A stretch of DNA of 64,000 nucleotides from Marinobacterium marinum. GTDB taxonomy: Bacteria; Pseudomonadota; Gammaproteobacteria; Pseudomonadales; Balneatricaceae. Within the stretch, counting starts at the first letter, position 1, and every line of letters begins with the position of its first letter. The position numbers and the translations under genes are program-made. Where the stretch lies: assembly GCF_013868415.1 (NCBI RefSeq), contig NZ_JACEMT010000046.1, positions 1 to 64,000 of the forward strand. Reading direction: 5' to 3'. The notes under the pieces are model-generated. The model was not told the DNA's origin and did not search any database. It worked only from the letters and a program-made list of their open reading frames with translations. This document shows positions 27,569 to 38,800 of this stretch, one piece after another.

Positions 27569-29344
27569 TTACAGGGTCAGGGGCCAGCCAATCAGCAGCG
27601 TTGTCAGCGTCACCAGAGCCACCAGCAGATTCATTGGTACACCGACACGGAGAAAGTCGGTAAAGCGGTAGCCACCGGGGCCATACACCATCAGGTTGGT
27701 CTGATAGCCCAACGGCGTCGCAAAACTGGCTGATGCAGCAATCATGATGGCAAAGATGAAAGGCTCATGACTCAGCTGCGCCTTCTCGGTCACTTCCAGT
27801 ACGATGGGCAGCATCAATACCGCCGCCGCGTTGTTGGTGATGATCTCGGTCAGCAAGGATACTGCCAAATAGGTCAACACCAGCAACAGCCAGGGCGTGC
27901 CGTCACTCAATTCAACAATCCCTCCGGCAATCCAGGTCGCCACCCCGGTCTTTTGCAACGCCGCACCCAAAGCAAAGGACGCCGCAATGGTCAAAATCAC
28001 CGTCAGATCCAGACTTTTCTCGGCCTGCGCAACACTGCAGCATCCGGTTACAACCATCAACCCGGCTCCTACCAGTGCGGCGTTGAGCATACTGGTCAAC
28101 CCGGTACCCGCCGCCAGTACTATGGCAACCAGAATACCCCAGGCAACCCAGGCCCGTTCGTGGCGCGGCTGAGTCTTGTCCAGATCATTGATCAACAGGA
28201 AGTCCTTGTTATAACGCTGCCGACTGACAAATGCCGGACGCGCTTCCAGCAACAGGGTATCCCCCGCTTCCAGGCGGATATTGCCCAGGTTGCCCTGCAC
28301 TCGTTCACCACTGCGGGCAACCGCCAGCACTACCGCGCCATAGCGGTCACGGAAGCGGGCATCACGAATCGCGTAGCCCACGGCATCACAGTGCGTCGAA
28401 ACCACGGCTTCAACCAGGCAACGCTCGGCACGGTCCTGATTCAGCGTATCGGAGTGACCGTTCTCCGGCGAGGGTACAATGCCATTGATACGCAGCAGGT
28501 CCGAAATAGCTTCGGTTTCTCCGGCAAATACCAGGCGGTCGCCGCCCTGCAGCTTTTCTTCCGATGAAACCGCCGTCACTATATTGCCGTGACGTTCTAT
28601 TTCCACCAGGTACACGCGATCAAGACTACGCAATCCCGCCTGCTCGACCGACTGCCCAACCAGCGGACCACCCGGTGCCACAGCCACCTCAAGCGTAAAC
28701 TCACGCAAATTGGCAAATGCACGTGCATCACTGCGGTCAGGCAACAGACGCGGAAAGGTCAGCCAGATAAAACCGATTCCTACCAGCATCACCGGCAAGG
28801 CGACAGCCGTGATCGAAAACAGCGACAGCCCTTCGGCACCGGTCAGTTGCTGATACTGTCCATTGACGACCAGATTGGTGCTGGTGCCTATCAACGTCAG
28901 CGTACCTCCCAAAATGGCACTATAACTCAGCGGTATCATCAACTTGGAAGCCGGAATATGAATCTGTCGTGACCAGGCATGTATGGCCGGGATCATGGTC
29001 GCCACGACCGGCGTATTATTAAGAAACCCGCTTAGCAGGACCACCGGAGGAAAGATGCGCCCGAGGGCTCCACGCACACTGTCGGGCCGCCCCAGAACTT
29101 TATGTACCAGCAGGTCGACCCCGCCGGATGAATGAATCCCGGCCGCCACCACAAACATGCAGGCCACCGTGATCAACCCCGGGTTGGCAAAACCGGCCAG
29201 TGCTTCAGACGGAATCAGCACGCCACTGATGCTGAGCAGCGCCAACACCGCCATCATGACAATATGCGGTCCTGTCCGTGTCAGTATCAGCACGGCCAAT
29301 GCCGCCACCATTAACCCCAACGCAAACCAGCCTTGCCACTCCAC
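27569..29344 (-). CDS. SLC13 family permease with two TrkA-C (RCK_C) domains
   Basis: A 591-residue transporter. Membrane helices occupy residues 1-205 and about 400-591, with the family motifs LNNTPVVATMIPAI, LIGTSTNLVVNG and ITNNAAAVLMLPI that form the anion and sodium sites. Between them are two TrkA-C domains (about 215-300 and 305-390), a layout known for sulfate or other divalent anion uptake systems of the SAC1/SLC13 type. The start is GTG. Substrate is not shown by sequence; sulfate is reasonable. It is upstream of the nfeD pair on the same strand and downstream of the arsenic operon. Confidence 0.88.
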   Translation of the reverse strand: MEWQGWFALGLMVAALAVLILTRTGPHIVMMAVLALLSISGVLIPSEALAGFANPGLITVACMFVVAAGIHSSGGVDLLVHKVLGRPDSVRGALGRIFPPVVLLSGFLNNTPVVATMIPAIHAWSRQIHIPASKLMIPLSYSAILGGTLTLIGTSTNLVVNGQYQQLTGAEGLSLFSITAVALPVMLVGIGFIWLTFPRLLPDRSDARAFANLREFTLEVAVAPGGPLVGQSVEQAGLRSLDRVYLVEIERHGNIVTAVSSEEKLQGGDRLVFAGETEAISDLLRINGIVPSPENGHSDTLNQDRAERCLVEAVVSTHCDAVGYAIRDARFRDRYGAVVLAVARSGERVQGNLGNIRLEAGDTLLLEARPAFVSRQRYNKDFLLINDLDKTQPRHERAWVAWGILVAIVLAAGTGLTSMLNAALVGAGLMVVTGCCSVAQAEKSLDLTVILTIAASFALGAALQKTGVATWIAGGIVELSDGTPWLLLVLTYLAVSLLTEIITNNAAAVLMLPIVLEVTEKAQLSHEPFIFAIMIAASASFATPLGYQTNLMVYGPGGYRFTDFLRVGVPMNLLVALVTLTTLLIGWPLTL

Positions 29345-29477
29345 AGCGATAACCTATATCCGTTGAAAAACCATCAAGATACAGGGTTATTTTGATTCCA
29401 TAAAAGAATAAATATTAACAAATTTATTCTATTTTGAAATATAAAGACCTTCAGCTTTTAGTAATCTCCGGATTGCA

Positions 29478-30731
29478 TCAGGCCGAAGCCTTCTCCCGCT
29501 CTCGGTTGGAGGGTAAACCAAGCGAGATCAGTACTGCCAATACCAGCATGGCCGAAGAGACCCACAAACAGGCCTGAAGTCCACTATCGCCCTGCCCGGC
29601 CAGTTGAAACACCCAACCCGACAAAAGGGTTCCGACCAGGCGTCCCAGAGCATTCGCCATATAGTAGAACCCGACATCCAGAGAGACCCCGTCACGCCCC
29701 GCATAACTGACAATCAGATAGCTGTGCAGCGAAGAGTTGATGGCAAACACCGCACCAAACACCAGCAACCCGCCAATCAGTACCCGGGCCGGGTCAAAAC
29801 CGCTCTCCAGCCCCAGCGCAATCAGCAACGGCAGCAAAGCCAATCCTGCCGCCCAGCCTACTGCCGTACGGCCATCGGGGAGACGTCCTCTCGACTTGCC
29901 GGTCAAGCGTGGTGCCAGGGTTTGAACCAGGCCGTAACCGATGACCCAAAGCGCCAGAAAAGCACCTGTCCGGCCGTGGCTCCAACCCAGTGTCTGCGAC
30001 AAGAAGACCGGCAACGCCACCACAAACCAGACATCCCGGGCACCAAACAGAAACATCCGGGCGGCGGAGAGAATATTGATCGCTCGACTCTTGGAAAGGA
30101 GATCACGAAACCGAGGCTTGTTTTGTGCCCGCCCCAGATCCTTACGCAGCAGTAACAGGCTCAACAGCCACACCAGAGTCAGCCCGCCAGCCAGGGTCAC
30201 AACCGCACCGGCAAAACCCAGCAGCATCAGCAGTGCGCCGCCCAAAAAGAAACCGGCTCCCTTAAGGGCATTCTTGGAACCGGTCAGGATGGCCACCCAT
30301 TTGTAAAGCGCTCCCTGCGCCCCTTCCGGTACCAACAGCTTGATCGAGCTTTTGGCACTCATCTTGTTCAAATCCTTGGCGACTCCCGACACCGCCTGAG
30401 CCGCCATTACCCAGGGGACCGTCAACCAACCCGACGGTACCAACAGCATCACCAGCGCCACCACCTGCAGACCAAGGCCGATATTCATCGTCCGATTCAG
30501 CCCCAGATGAGCACCCAGCCAGCCACCAACGAGGTTGGTTATTACGCCGAAGACTTCGTAGAACAGGAACAACAGTGCGATCTCCAGTGGCGAATAACCC
30601 AAACCATGAAAATGCAACACCACCAGCATGCGCAAGGCGCCATCCGTCAGAGTAAATGCCCAGTAATTACCGGTCACCACCAGATACTGGCGTATAGCGG
30701 GAGAAAGCCGGCTCAGCATGGTCTGGCGCAT
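29478..30731 (-). CDS. arsJ: organoarsenical efflux MFS transporter ArsJ
   Basis: A 417-residue major facilitator protein with 12 predicted helices. ArsJ proteins export 1-arseno-3-phosphoglycerate, which breaks down outside to arsenate. The opening [27 protein letters not shown] and the motif [13 protein letters not shown] are typical of the family. Its gene overlaps the GAPDH gene by 19 bp, exactly the pairing that defines the pathway. The ATG at 30731 has AGGA just before it; a second ATG at 30719 is possible. Confidence 0.94.
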   Translation of the reverse strand: MRQTMLSRLSPAIRQYLVVTGNYWAFTLTDGALRMLVVLHFHGLGYSPLEIALLFLFYEVFGVITNLVGGWLGAHLGLNRTMNIGLGLQVVALVMLLVPSGWLTVPWVMAAQAVSGVAKDLNKMSAKSSIKLLVPEGAQGALYKWVAILTGSKNALKGAGFFLGGALLMLLGFAGAVVTLAGGLTLVWLLSLLLLRKDLGRAQNKPRFRDLLSKSRAINILSAARMFLFGARDVWFVVALPVFLSQTLGWSHGRTGAFLALWVIGYGLVQTLAPRLTGKSRGRLPDGRTAVGWAAGLALLPLLIALGLESGFDPARVLIGGLLVFGAVFAINSSLHSYLIVSYAGRDGVSLDVGFYYMANALGRLVGTLLSGWVFQLAGQGDSGLQACLWVSSAMLVLAVLISLGLPSNREREKASA

Positions 30732-31732
30732 TCCTGTCGTCCCACTTTAAGCGCCAGCTCTGCTGTACGATTAGCATAGCCCCACTCGTTGTCGTACCAA
30801 AGGTACAGCTTCACCTGAGTACCATTCACCACCATGGTGGAAAGTGCATCCACCACACTGGAACGCGGATCTGTGCGGTAATCAATGGAGACCAACGGGC
30901 GCTCTTCGTAGCCCAATATCCCTTCCAGCGCCCCTTCGGCGGCTTGCCTCAACAGTGTATTGACCTCATCGACCGAGGTGGCACGCTCGACCTCAAATAC
31001 ACAATCGGTGATCGATGCATTGGCCAGCGGCACACGAATCGCGTGACCGTTCAGTTTGCCTTTCAAGTCCGGAAAAATATGCGTGATAGCCGTGGCGGAA
31101 CCGGTGGTAGTCGGAATCAGGCTCATGCCACAGGCACGGGCACGGCGCAGATCCTTGTGCGGCGCATCCAGAATGGTCTGAGTATTGGTAATGTCGTGAA
31201 TGGTCGTCATGGAACCGTGCCTGATCCCCAACTGCTCGTGAATCACCTTCACTACCGGAGCCAGGCAGTTGGTGGTGCAGGATGCTGCCGTCACAATCGG
31301 GTGACGCCCGGGATCGTACAGGTTGTCGTTCACACCCATCACGATATTGAGTACACCCTCTTCCTTCACTGGCGCCGTCACCACCACCCGCTTCACGCCC
31401 TGATCCAGATAGGCCTGCAGCACCGCCCTGGTCTTCATTTTCCCTGAGGCCTCAATCACCAGGTCACAGCCGGACCAGTCGGTCTCGGCAATGCTCCTGT
31501 TGCCGGTCACGGCGATCTGCCGATCAGCCACGGCCAGCGTACCCCGCTCTGCTCTCGCCTCATGTATCCAACGCCCATGGACGGAGTCAAAATTCATCAG
31601 GTGGGCCAAGGTGGCCACGTCACCCGCCGGATCATTGATCTGTATGATCTCGATTTCGGGCCGATCGTAAATGGCTCTCATGGTCAGACGTCCCATGCGA
31701 CCAAAACCGTTAATACCGACTTTTATACTCAT
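30713..31732 (-). CDS. ArsJ-associated glyceraldehyde-3-phosphate dehydrogenase
   Basis: A 339-residue GAPDH with the NAD-binding [11 protein letters not shown] start, the catalytic cysteine in [10 protein letters not shown], and the C-terminal [11 protein letters not shown]. In this operon type the enzyme uses arsenate instead of phosphate to form 1-arseno-3-phosphoglycerate for ArsJ. GAPDH genes in ars operons are distinct from the glycolytic copy. It overlaps arsJ and follows acr3 by 32 bp. GAGGGGATGAA precedes the start. Confidence 0.94.
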   Translation of the reverse strand: MSIKVGINGFGRMGRLTMRAIYDRPEIEIIQINDPAGDVATLAHLMNFDSVHGRWIHEARAERGTLAVADRQIAVTGNRSIAETDWSGCDLVIEASGKMKTRAVLQAYLDQGVKRVVVTAPVKEEGVLNIVMGVNDNLYDPGRHPIVTAASCTTNCLAPVVKVIHEQLGIRHGSMTTIHDITNTQTILDAPHKDLRRARACGMSLIPTTTGSATAITHIFPDLKGKLNGHAIRVPLANASITDCVFEVERATSVDEVNTLLRQAAEGALEGILGYEERPLVSIDYRTDPRSSVVDALSTMVVNGTQVKLYLWYDNEWGYANRTAELALKVGRQECARPC

Positions 31733-31764
31733 TTCATCCCCTCGAAATAATCACGCACCTGGTA

Positions 31765-32787
31765 TCAGAAACGGCTGAACTTGTGACGGGTATGGTTGGC
31801 AAATGCCACCAGTGACAGCATCACCGGCACTTCCACCAGGACACCGACAACCGTGGCCAATGCAGCCCCCGAATGCAGCCCGAACAGTGAAATGGCCACG
31901 GCAACCGCCAGCTCGAAAAAGTTGGAAGTACCGATCATGCAAGCAGGCGCGGCCACGCTATGAGGCAAGCGCAACCAATAGGCGGCTGCGTAGGCGATAA
32001 TAAAAATGCCGTATGTCTGAATCAGCAGCGGAATGGCGATCAGACCGATCGTTTGCGGCTGGGCAATAATGGTTTCGGCCTGAAAACCGAATAGCAGCAC
32101 AACGGTCGCCAACAGCCCCAGAATCGACCAGGGCTTGAGCCTGTGCAACCAGCGCCCCAGCTGTTCCCCCTCACCCCGGCGCTCCAACCTGTGTCGCGTC
32201 CAGACCCCGGCTACCAGTGGCAGCACCACATAGAGCGCGACCGACAGCAGCAGCGTTTCCCAGGGCACATGAATATCGCTGACCCCCAGCAGAAAAGCCG
32301 CGATGGGTGCAAACGCGAACACCATGATCAGGTCGTTTACCGAAACCTGCACCAGGGTATAGTTGGGATCCCCCTTGGTCAGCTGACTCCAGACAAATAC
32401 CATCGCGGTACAGGGTGCGACACCAAGCAGAATCATGCCTGCTATATATTCGCCCGCGCTCTGCGGATCAACCCAGTCGGCAAAAATCACACGGAAAAAC
32501 AGCCACCCCAGTGCCGCCATGCTAAACGGCTTGATCAGCCAGTTGATGACCAGAGTCAGGACCAGACCTCGGGGCCGCTTGCCCACATCCTTGACGGCGG
32601 CAAAGTCGATTTGCACCATCATCGGGTAGATCATGACCCAAATAAACAGTGCGACTACCAGGTTGACATGAGCATATTCCAGCTCTGCCACCACTCCGAA
32701 CAGTGCCGGGAACAGGTTGCCCAACAGCACCCCCGCCGCAATACAGAGACCCACCCACAGGGTCAGATAACGCTCGAAAGCCCCCAT
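31765..32787 (-). CDS. acr3: ACR3 family arsenite efflux transporter
   Basis: A 340-residue membrane protein of the Acr3 family with ten predicted helices, expelling arsenite. The essential cysteine of the family is in [17 protein letters not shown], and the second conserved block is [17 protein letters not shown]. The start is preceded by GGAGGGG. It lies 16 bp after arsR. Having both Acr3 and ArsJ means arsenite and arsenate each have an exit. Confidence 0.96.
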   Translation of the reverse strand: MGAFERYLTLWVGLCIAAGVLLGNLFPALFGVVAELEYAHVNLVVALFIWVMIYPMMVQIDFAAVKDVGKRPRGLVLTLVINWLIKPFSMAALGWLFFRVIFADWVDPQSAGEYIAGMILLGVAPCTAMVFVWSQLTKGDPNYTLVQVSVNDLIMVFAFAPIAAFLLGVSDIHVPWETLLLSVALYVVLPLVAGVWTRHRLERRGEGEQLGRWLHRLKPWSILGLLATVVLLFGFQAETIIAQPQTIGLIAIPLLIQTYGIFIIAYAAAYWLRLPHSVAAPACMIGTSNFFELAVAVAISLFGLHSGAALATVVGVLVEVPVMLSLVAFANHTRHKFSRF

Positions 32788-32803
32788 TTACACCCCTCCA
32801 GTT

Positions 32804-33160
32804 TCAACAGTTCACGCCGCAGGCGTTACCACCGGCAGCAGGCCTGGATAGCATGCCTTCCAGACGGGCCAAAGCCTGCCGAAGCCCTGCCTGTTCCTGA
32901 GCACCGACCTGCTGCAGCATCTGCCGTACCCAGTCGGGAAGCTCACCGTGCAAACGGTAAAACACCCACTGCCCCTGGCGCCGGTCCGCCAGCACTCCGG
33001 CCTTGCGCAACTGCGCCAGGTGACGTGATATTTTGGGCTGGGTTTCCGCCAGCGCCTCCACCAGCTCACAGACGCAGAGCTCACCTTCTCGCTGAATCAG
33101 CAAAACACTGCGCAACCGTGTCTCGTCTGCCAGAACCTTGAATACATCCAGTGCCTTCAT
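32804..33160 (-). CDS. arsR: ArsR family arsenic-responsive repressor
   Basis: A 118-residue winged-helix repressor. The As(III)-binding pair is ELCVCELVEAL (C29 and C31), followed by the recognition helix QPKISRHLAQLRKAGVL. Two more cysteines lie near the end (NACGVNC) and may add metal binding. The start at 33160 follows GGGGAGC; a longer frame upstream would cover the operator. It represses its own operon until arsenite binds. The dyad at 33182-33213 is the likely operator. Confidence 0.95.
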   Translation of the reverse strand: MKALDVFKVLADETRLRSVLLIQREGELCVCELVEALAETQPKISRHLAQLRKAGVLADRRQGQWVFYRLHGELPDWVRQMLQQVGAQEQAGLRQALARLEGMLSRPAAGGNACGVNC

Positions 33161-33181
33161 GGGCGCTCCCCGATAAATAAC

Positions 33182-33213
33182 ATATGAAAAACCATATATG
33201 TGTTTTTTCATAT
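33182..33213. promoter_or_regulatory. candidate ArsR operator (inverted repeat)
   Basis: ATATGAAAAA and TTTTTCATAT are perfect 10-bp arms 12 bp apart, with further CATATATG copies in and next to them. The site is 22 bp upstream of the arsR start, where an autorepressor should bind. The divergent SulP gene starts 206 bp away. Confidence 0.65.
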
Positions 33214-33418
33214 ATGCAATGACAATTCTGTTACTCGCAAGGGTTCAGGCTGCACGAACAGGGGCTTTTCTGTATACTTTCGCGCCTTGATCGCAACAGA
33301 AGCCGCAGACATTCCAAGTCTGCCCTATGCTGTCATCCGACCGTCGTAGACTTTTGTGCCGGCAACGCCATTCGTGCGTTGCCTTCGAACAACATGCATT
33401 CCAAACAAGAGGTTGTAG

Positions 33419-34909
33419 ATGCTGCAAAGAATGAAACAGGAGTGGTTCTCGAACGTCCGCAACGACCTGTTGTCCGGTACCGTCGTCGCTCTGGCGCTGA
33501 TTCCCGAAGCAATCGCCTTTTCCATTATCGCGGGCGTCGACCCCAAGGTCGGCCTGTATGCCTCCTTCTGTATTGCCGTCATCATCGCCTTTGTCGGTGG
33601 CCGCCCGGGCATGATCTCCGCCGCCACCGGAGCCATGGCGCTATTGATGGTCACTCTGGTCAAGGAGCACGGCCTGGAGTACCTGCTGGCAGCGACCCTG
33701 TTGACAGGCGTGTTCCAGATTCTGGCCGGATTCCTCAAACTGGGTGATCTGATGCGCTTTGTCTCACGCTCGGTCGTCACCGGCTTCGTCAATGCACTGG
33801 CCATTCTGATCTTCATGGCGCAACTGCCCGAACTGACCAACGTGACCTGGCACGTTTATGCCATGACCGCTGCAGGGCTGGGCATCATCTATCTGTTCCC
33901 CTATGTGCCGGTGATCGGCAAGAACCTGCCCTCGCCGCTGGTCTGCATTATCGGCCTGACCATCGTCTCCATGCTGCTGGGCCTGGATATCCGCACCGTC
34001 GGCGACATGGGCGAACTGCCGGACACCCTGCCGATTTTCCTGTGGCCGGACGTCCCGCTGAACCTGGATACACTGATGATCATTCTGCCCTACTCACTGG
34101 GGCTGGCCGTGGTAGGCCTGCTGGAATCCATGATGACCGCCAATATCGTGGATGAATTAACTGACACCAGCAGCGACCGCAACCGCGAATGCAAAGGTCA
34201 GGGTGTTGCCAACATCGGAGCCGGATTGCTCGGCGGCATGGCCGGTTGTGCCATGATCGGCCAATCAATCATTAACGTGAAATCCGGTGGCCGCGGGCGC
34301 CTGTCCACCTTTGTGGCAGGCCTGTTTCTGATCATTCTGGTCGTCTTTCTGGATGACTGGATCCGCCAGATCCCGATGGCGGCTCTGGTCGCCGTGATGA
34401 TCATGGTATCGATCGGCACCTTCTCCTGGGAATCCATCCGCGACCTGCGTAAACACCCGCTTTCAACCAACATTGTGATGATTGCGACCGTGGCCGTCGT
34501 CGTGGCGACACATAACCTGGCACTGGGCGTCTTTGTTGGTGTTCTGCTGGCATCTCTGTTCTTCGCCAACAAGGTTGGTCAATACATGAGCATCCGCAGC
34601 GAGAAGGACAACGCCACCAATACTCGCACTTACCATGTCAGCGGACAGGTCTTTTTTGCATCCTGCGAAAAGTTCAATGCCGCCTTTGATTTCAAGGAAG
34701 TGCTTGATAAGGTCGTGATCGACCTGAGCCAGGCGCATTTCTGGGATATCAGTGCCGTCTCCATGCTCGACAAGGTGGTCATCAAGTTCCGCCGCGAAGG
34801 TGTTGAAGTGGATGTCATCGGGCTGAATGACGCCAGCCGCACCATCGTTGACAAACTGGCTGTTCACGACAAGCCTGAACAGGTCGACAACATCATGGCC
34901 GGACATTAA
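33419..34909 (+). CDS. SulP family inorganic anion transporter with STAS domain
   Basis: A 496-residue transporter. The membrane part (residues about 15-385) shows the family start [35 protein letters not shown] and the [16 protein letters not shown] loop. A C-terminal STAS domain covers about 400-490 ([16 protein letters not shown]). The sequence differs clearly from the DauA-like SulP at 58164-59891. Substrate may be sulfate or bicarbonate; BicA-like bicarbonate carriers look similar, and sequence alone does not decide. A tandem Usp gene follows 9 bp later, so the pair is an operon. Confidence 0.9.
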   Translation: MLQRMKQEWFSNVRNDLLSGTVVALALIPEAIAFSIIAGVDPKVGLYASFCIAVIIAFVGGRPGMISAATGAMALLMVTLVKEHGLEYLLAATLLTGVFQILAGFLKLGDLMRFVSRSVVTGFVNALAILIFMAQLPELTNVTWHVYAMTAAGLGIIYLFPYVPVIGKNLPSPLVCIIGLTIVSMLLGLDIRTVGDMGELPDTLPIFLWPDVPLNLDTLMIILPYSLGLAVVGLLESMMTANIVDELTDTSSDRNRECKGQGVANIGAGLLGGMAGCAMIGQSIINVKSGGRGRLSTFVAGLFLIILVVFLDDWIRQIPMAALVAVMIMVSIGTFSWESIRDLRKHPLSTNIVMIATVAVVVATHNLALGVFVGVLLASLFFANKVGQYMSIRSEKDNATNTRTYHVSGQVFFASCEKFNAAFDFKEVLDKVVIDLSQAHFWDISAVSMLDKVVIKFRREGVEVDVIGLNDASRTIVDKLAVHDKPEQVDNIMAGH

Positions 34910-34918
34910 GGAGCCCAC

Positions 34919-35779
34919 ATGAGCAAGATTATCGCCTGTATTGATGGTTCGCATGCGGCACTGGCCGTATGCGATGCGGCTGCCTGGGCACAGCAACAAC
35001 TGGACGCTCCTCTGCTGCTGCTGCATGTACTGGAGAAAGCCGGCTACCCTACCGAAACCGACATGAGCGGCAACATTGGCCTGGGAGCCCGTGAACACCT
35101 GCTGGAAGAGCTGGCCGAGCTGGACAACCAGCGCAGCCGCCTGCTGCTGGAACAGGGCCGATTCATGCTGGCCGAAGCCCAGAAGCAGCTTGAAGCCGCC
35201 GGCGTGCCTCCTGAGCAGATTGATCAGCTGCAGCGCCATGACACTCTGGTAGACACCCTGCAAGAGCATCAGGCTCAGGCCCGTTTGCTGATCATGGGAC
35301 GCCAAAGTGATGCTCCCGCCAGCCTGGCCAGAGCGGTTGGCAGCCACCTGGAAAACGTAACCCGTACCCTCCAGCAGCCGATCCTGGTGGCACCGGATGG
35401 CTTCCGCGCCCCCCGGCGTTTCATGCTCGCCTACGATGGCAGCACAACCGCTAACAAGGCGCTGAAAATGGTGGCGCAAAGCCCCCTGCTCAAGAGCATC
35501 CCCTGCCACCTGGTCATGGCCGGGAAGCGCGTCGAACGCCAGCGGGAACAGCTTGCCAATGCCGAAACCATGCTGCGTGGCAACGGCTTTGACGTCACCA
35601 CCGAGACCCTTGAGCAGGACGAGGTCAGGCCAGCGCTGATGGGGTACATTCAGGACCGGGGAATCGAACTGACCGTGATGGGTGCCTGGGGACATTCACG
35701 CATCCGTCAGCTTCTGGTCGGCAGCATGACAAACTGGATGCTGCATAACAGCCCGGTTCCACTGCTGCTGTTACGTTGA
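34919..35779 (+). CDS. tandem-domain universal stress protein
   Basis: A 286-residue protein with two Usp domains (about residues 1-150 and 155-286). The second keeps the nucleotide-binding pattern GAWGHSRIRQLLVGS, while the first has GRQSDAPASLARAVGS, less conserved. It is co-transcribed with the SulP gene (9-bp gap), an arrangement seen in other proteobacteria, suggesting regulation of transport by nucleotide state. This link is inferred. AGGAG lies just before the start. Confidence 0.93.
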   Translation: MSKIIACIDGSHAALAVCDAAAWAQQQLDAPLLLLHVLEKAGYPTETDMSGNIGLGAREHLLEELAELDNQRSRLLLEQGRFMLAEAQKQLEAAGVPPEQIDQLQRHDTLVDTLQEHQAQARLLIMGRQSDAPASLARAVGSHLENVTRTLQQPILVAPDGFRAPRRFMLAYDGSTTANKALKMVAQSPLLKSIPCHLVMAGKRVERQREQLANAETMLRGNGFDVTTETLEQDEVRPALMGYIQDRGIELTVMGAWGHSRIRQLLVGSMTNWMLHNSPVPLLLLR

Positions 35780-35784
35780 CCTGA

Positions 35785-35817
35785 AAAAGGCCGACGGGAT
35801 TATCCTGTCGGCCTTTT
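35785..35817. terminator. bidirectional intrinsic terminator between usp and tamB
   Basis: AAAAGGCCGAC and GTCGGCCTTTT with four more pairs in the stem (one wobble) and a TTA loop. A and T tracts flank it, fitting both converging genes. Confidence 0.85.
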
Positions 35818-35854
35818 GACTTTCCAGCCCCGGTAAGGCACCGCTTTTGCCAAA

Positions 35855-38800
35855 CTAGCGCTCCAGCGTATAGAGCAGGTCGGCGCCACTACCCAGTTCA
35901 CTGCTGTGCCCCTCGGCACGCCATTTGTCCGTAAGCTTGTATTTCAGGCTCAACGTATTCACGGCATCCAGCACACCAATGCCATAACGCAGATACAAGC
36001 GTGGCGACAAGTACTTGCCGATAAAGAAGGCGGACTCGTCCCCTTCGGAGTTGTCGAAGCCGAATTCATCCAGTGCCAGCGACTCACGCAACTTGCCCGT
36101 CACACGGTTCCCCTGACTCATGCCCAAGGCCAGTGCCGCCTGCATCATCATCTGCTGCTCACCGGCTGAACCTTCGCCCGGCGCCTTACCCAACAACAGG
36201 TACGAAAGTACGCTACTGTCCGGCATCGCGGGCTCACCATACAGGTCCATCCGCGGCTCACGCAGGGTACCACTAACATTGGCCCCGACGATGACCTCCT
36301 CGATTTCGCGCCCGATACGCAAATCCAGCCCCGGGTTATCTACCGGCCCCGCCGCATATACCAGGCTGCCGCGCCGAATCTGCAGCTGCTGTCCATAGAG
36401 CCGGTAGGCACCACTTTCAACCTGAATGCTGCCGGTTGCCTTGGCAACCTGCCCCGGCACCTCTTCCACTCTCAAAGCCCCGAGCAGGCGTCCCTTGAAG
36501 CCCAGCACGTCAACACGCACATCATCGCCCAGCTCGATGCGAAGATCCGCATATACCGGTATTACCGGCTCTTTTTCCAGCGCCTGATCACCCTCGACCC
36601 GCACCACGTCGGACGAAGGCTTGACCGCGCTTTCCTGCGTTTTGGGCGGTGATATATGCGCCATGGGCACCTTCAGCGTACCACCCAATCGAATTTCCCG
36701 GCTGCCCAGCGCCAGCTCCAGGTGCGGACTGATCAACGCCTGAATCTCCGACGTATTCATGGCTGTAAAATTGTCGCCACTCAGCGCCACCTCACCACTG
36801 CGCTCGGCCAGATCATAATCGCCGACCAGGTTCAGCGTTCCCTCACCCGAAGTCGCCAACGCCGTAAAATGCGCCTGCCCCGGCAGACCGCTCTGATTCA
36901 GCCGGAACTCCAGTGGCGTAATCACCAGCCCCAGCGCAGGCAGTTCGACACCTCCCTCCAGGTAGTTCAACTCGCCACTCAGCTCCGGAGACGCGAGGGT
37001 CCCCCCCAACAGGAGCTGACCACCAATTTGCCCCTTCATGTTCTGCAGATCAGGCACCAGCACGGATACCAGACTCAGATCATCCGCATTCAGCTTGAGA
37101 TCGCCCCGCAGGGTCTGTCCGCGACTCAAGCCATCCACGGCCAACGACAGATCCAGCTCTCCAGACAGGAAGGTAAGCAGCGTTTGCGCCTGTATACTCA
37201 GGTTGTCATTGGCCAATGCTGCCGAAACCTCTAGCGGTTCCAGCGATAGCGTCTGTTCGGCCTCAGCGGGCGTCAAAGTGCCTTCACTGGTACGCAAGCG
37301 AGCATTCAGAGCCGGCTGACCACCCGGCTGCTGACTGAAATCGATGTCGGCCGACAGGGTGGGGGTCAGTTTCATTCCGTTCAGCAGCGGAGTCAGGAGC
37401 TCCAGCGCCAGCTGGTCCAGCTGTATCTGCGCCTGGGTACGCCCGGCAAAACTGCCTTCGGCCAACAGGCACAAATCACCGCCGGCGCTTTGTTCCTCCA
37501 GGCAGAAACGCTGCAGCTGATAGCCCTCCGGCGACAGCGTCAACCCTGCTGCCGCCGATGAACGCCAGTGGCTCAGCGGCTGCGGTGCCAATTCCAGCCG
37601 CTGCAGCTGTCCCGTCCAGCGCTGTGCTTCGGGCTGCCAGCCCCCTGCGGCTGCCAGCTCTACCAGGCCCGGCGACCCCTTGGCACTGAACGTCAATTGA
37701 TGCTGTTCAGGCTTGCCGGTCAGCTTCAGCATCACCTCTTCGATCACCTGCCCAGCCGCTTCGGCATTCATCAACTGAAGGTCAGCACGCCACTCACTCC
37801 CTCCGGACAGATCCAGGGCAATATCACCTGTGAGACTTTCCAGACTGGCCTGCTCGGCATATGCCAACCGGTCGGCTCGAATTCGAGCCTGTACAGCAGG
37901 CTTCATCATCGCGCCCTGCACCTGACCGTTCAACTCCAGCTGCCCTGCCGCTTCCGGCAGCAGGCGGGCCAGATCCGGTGCTTTCAGTGCCCATTTAAGC
38001 GCCAGTCGGTCACTGACCTGACCACTGACATCAGCCCGTGCGCCCGCATAGCGCAGGTTAAACGTATCAATATCCCACTGCCGGGTGTCTCCAGAGAGTT
38101 TCGCAGAGGCGCTGATCGCCTGTTCACGCAGTTGACCGTTTAACCCTCTCAGTTCCAACGCCAACAGCGGCAACTCGCCACCCAGCTCGACCTGACCAGA
38201 GGCTTCCAATGACAGTCGTCCAGGCCACTCTGGAGCAGCCAGTGCCGGGTCGATCCCCTCGGCATGGAGCTGATAATGCACGCGAATGCCGGACTGCCCT
38301 TCCACCTGGGACTGCAGCCTGACCCGGGTCTTCCCTTGGCTGGCATCCAACATGAGCGTTGCCGCCTGTGCGGCACCATCAAAGTCCACTACCAGATCGG
38401 CATTCAGCGGTACCTGCTCCGGCCAGTGATCCAGCTTCACCCAGTGCACCAGATCGGTCCCGCCCTGCACCTCCAGATGGGTCAGAAACTGTCGAGACGG
38501 CTCAACCCACCCCTTCAACGCCAACTGGCTGCCCGGCTGCTCCAGCTGCAGCGGCTCGATCAGCAGCAACTGGTCCTGCGTACGCAAGGACAGTCTCACG
38601 CTCAACTCGTCCACCAGCACCTGGTCCGCCTGGGCGACACGAATACGCTCCAGGGAAACACGGTCCACCTCCAGTGCCAACGGCAGCTCCACCGACGGCA
38701 GTTCCGGGAACTGTGGCGGTGCCGCAGTTGTATCATCCGGCTCTGGCTCACTCGGCGGCAGGCTGACATCAAGCCCGGCCACGCTCAGCTCATTCACCTT

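Noticed and set aside
30713-31732. GAPDH as the glycolytic enzyme
   Set aside because: It overlaps arsJ and is in an arsR-acr3 operon, the arrangement of the arsenate-specific paralogue.
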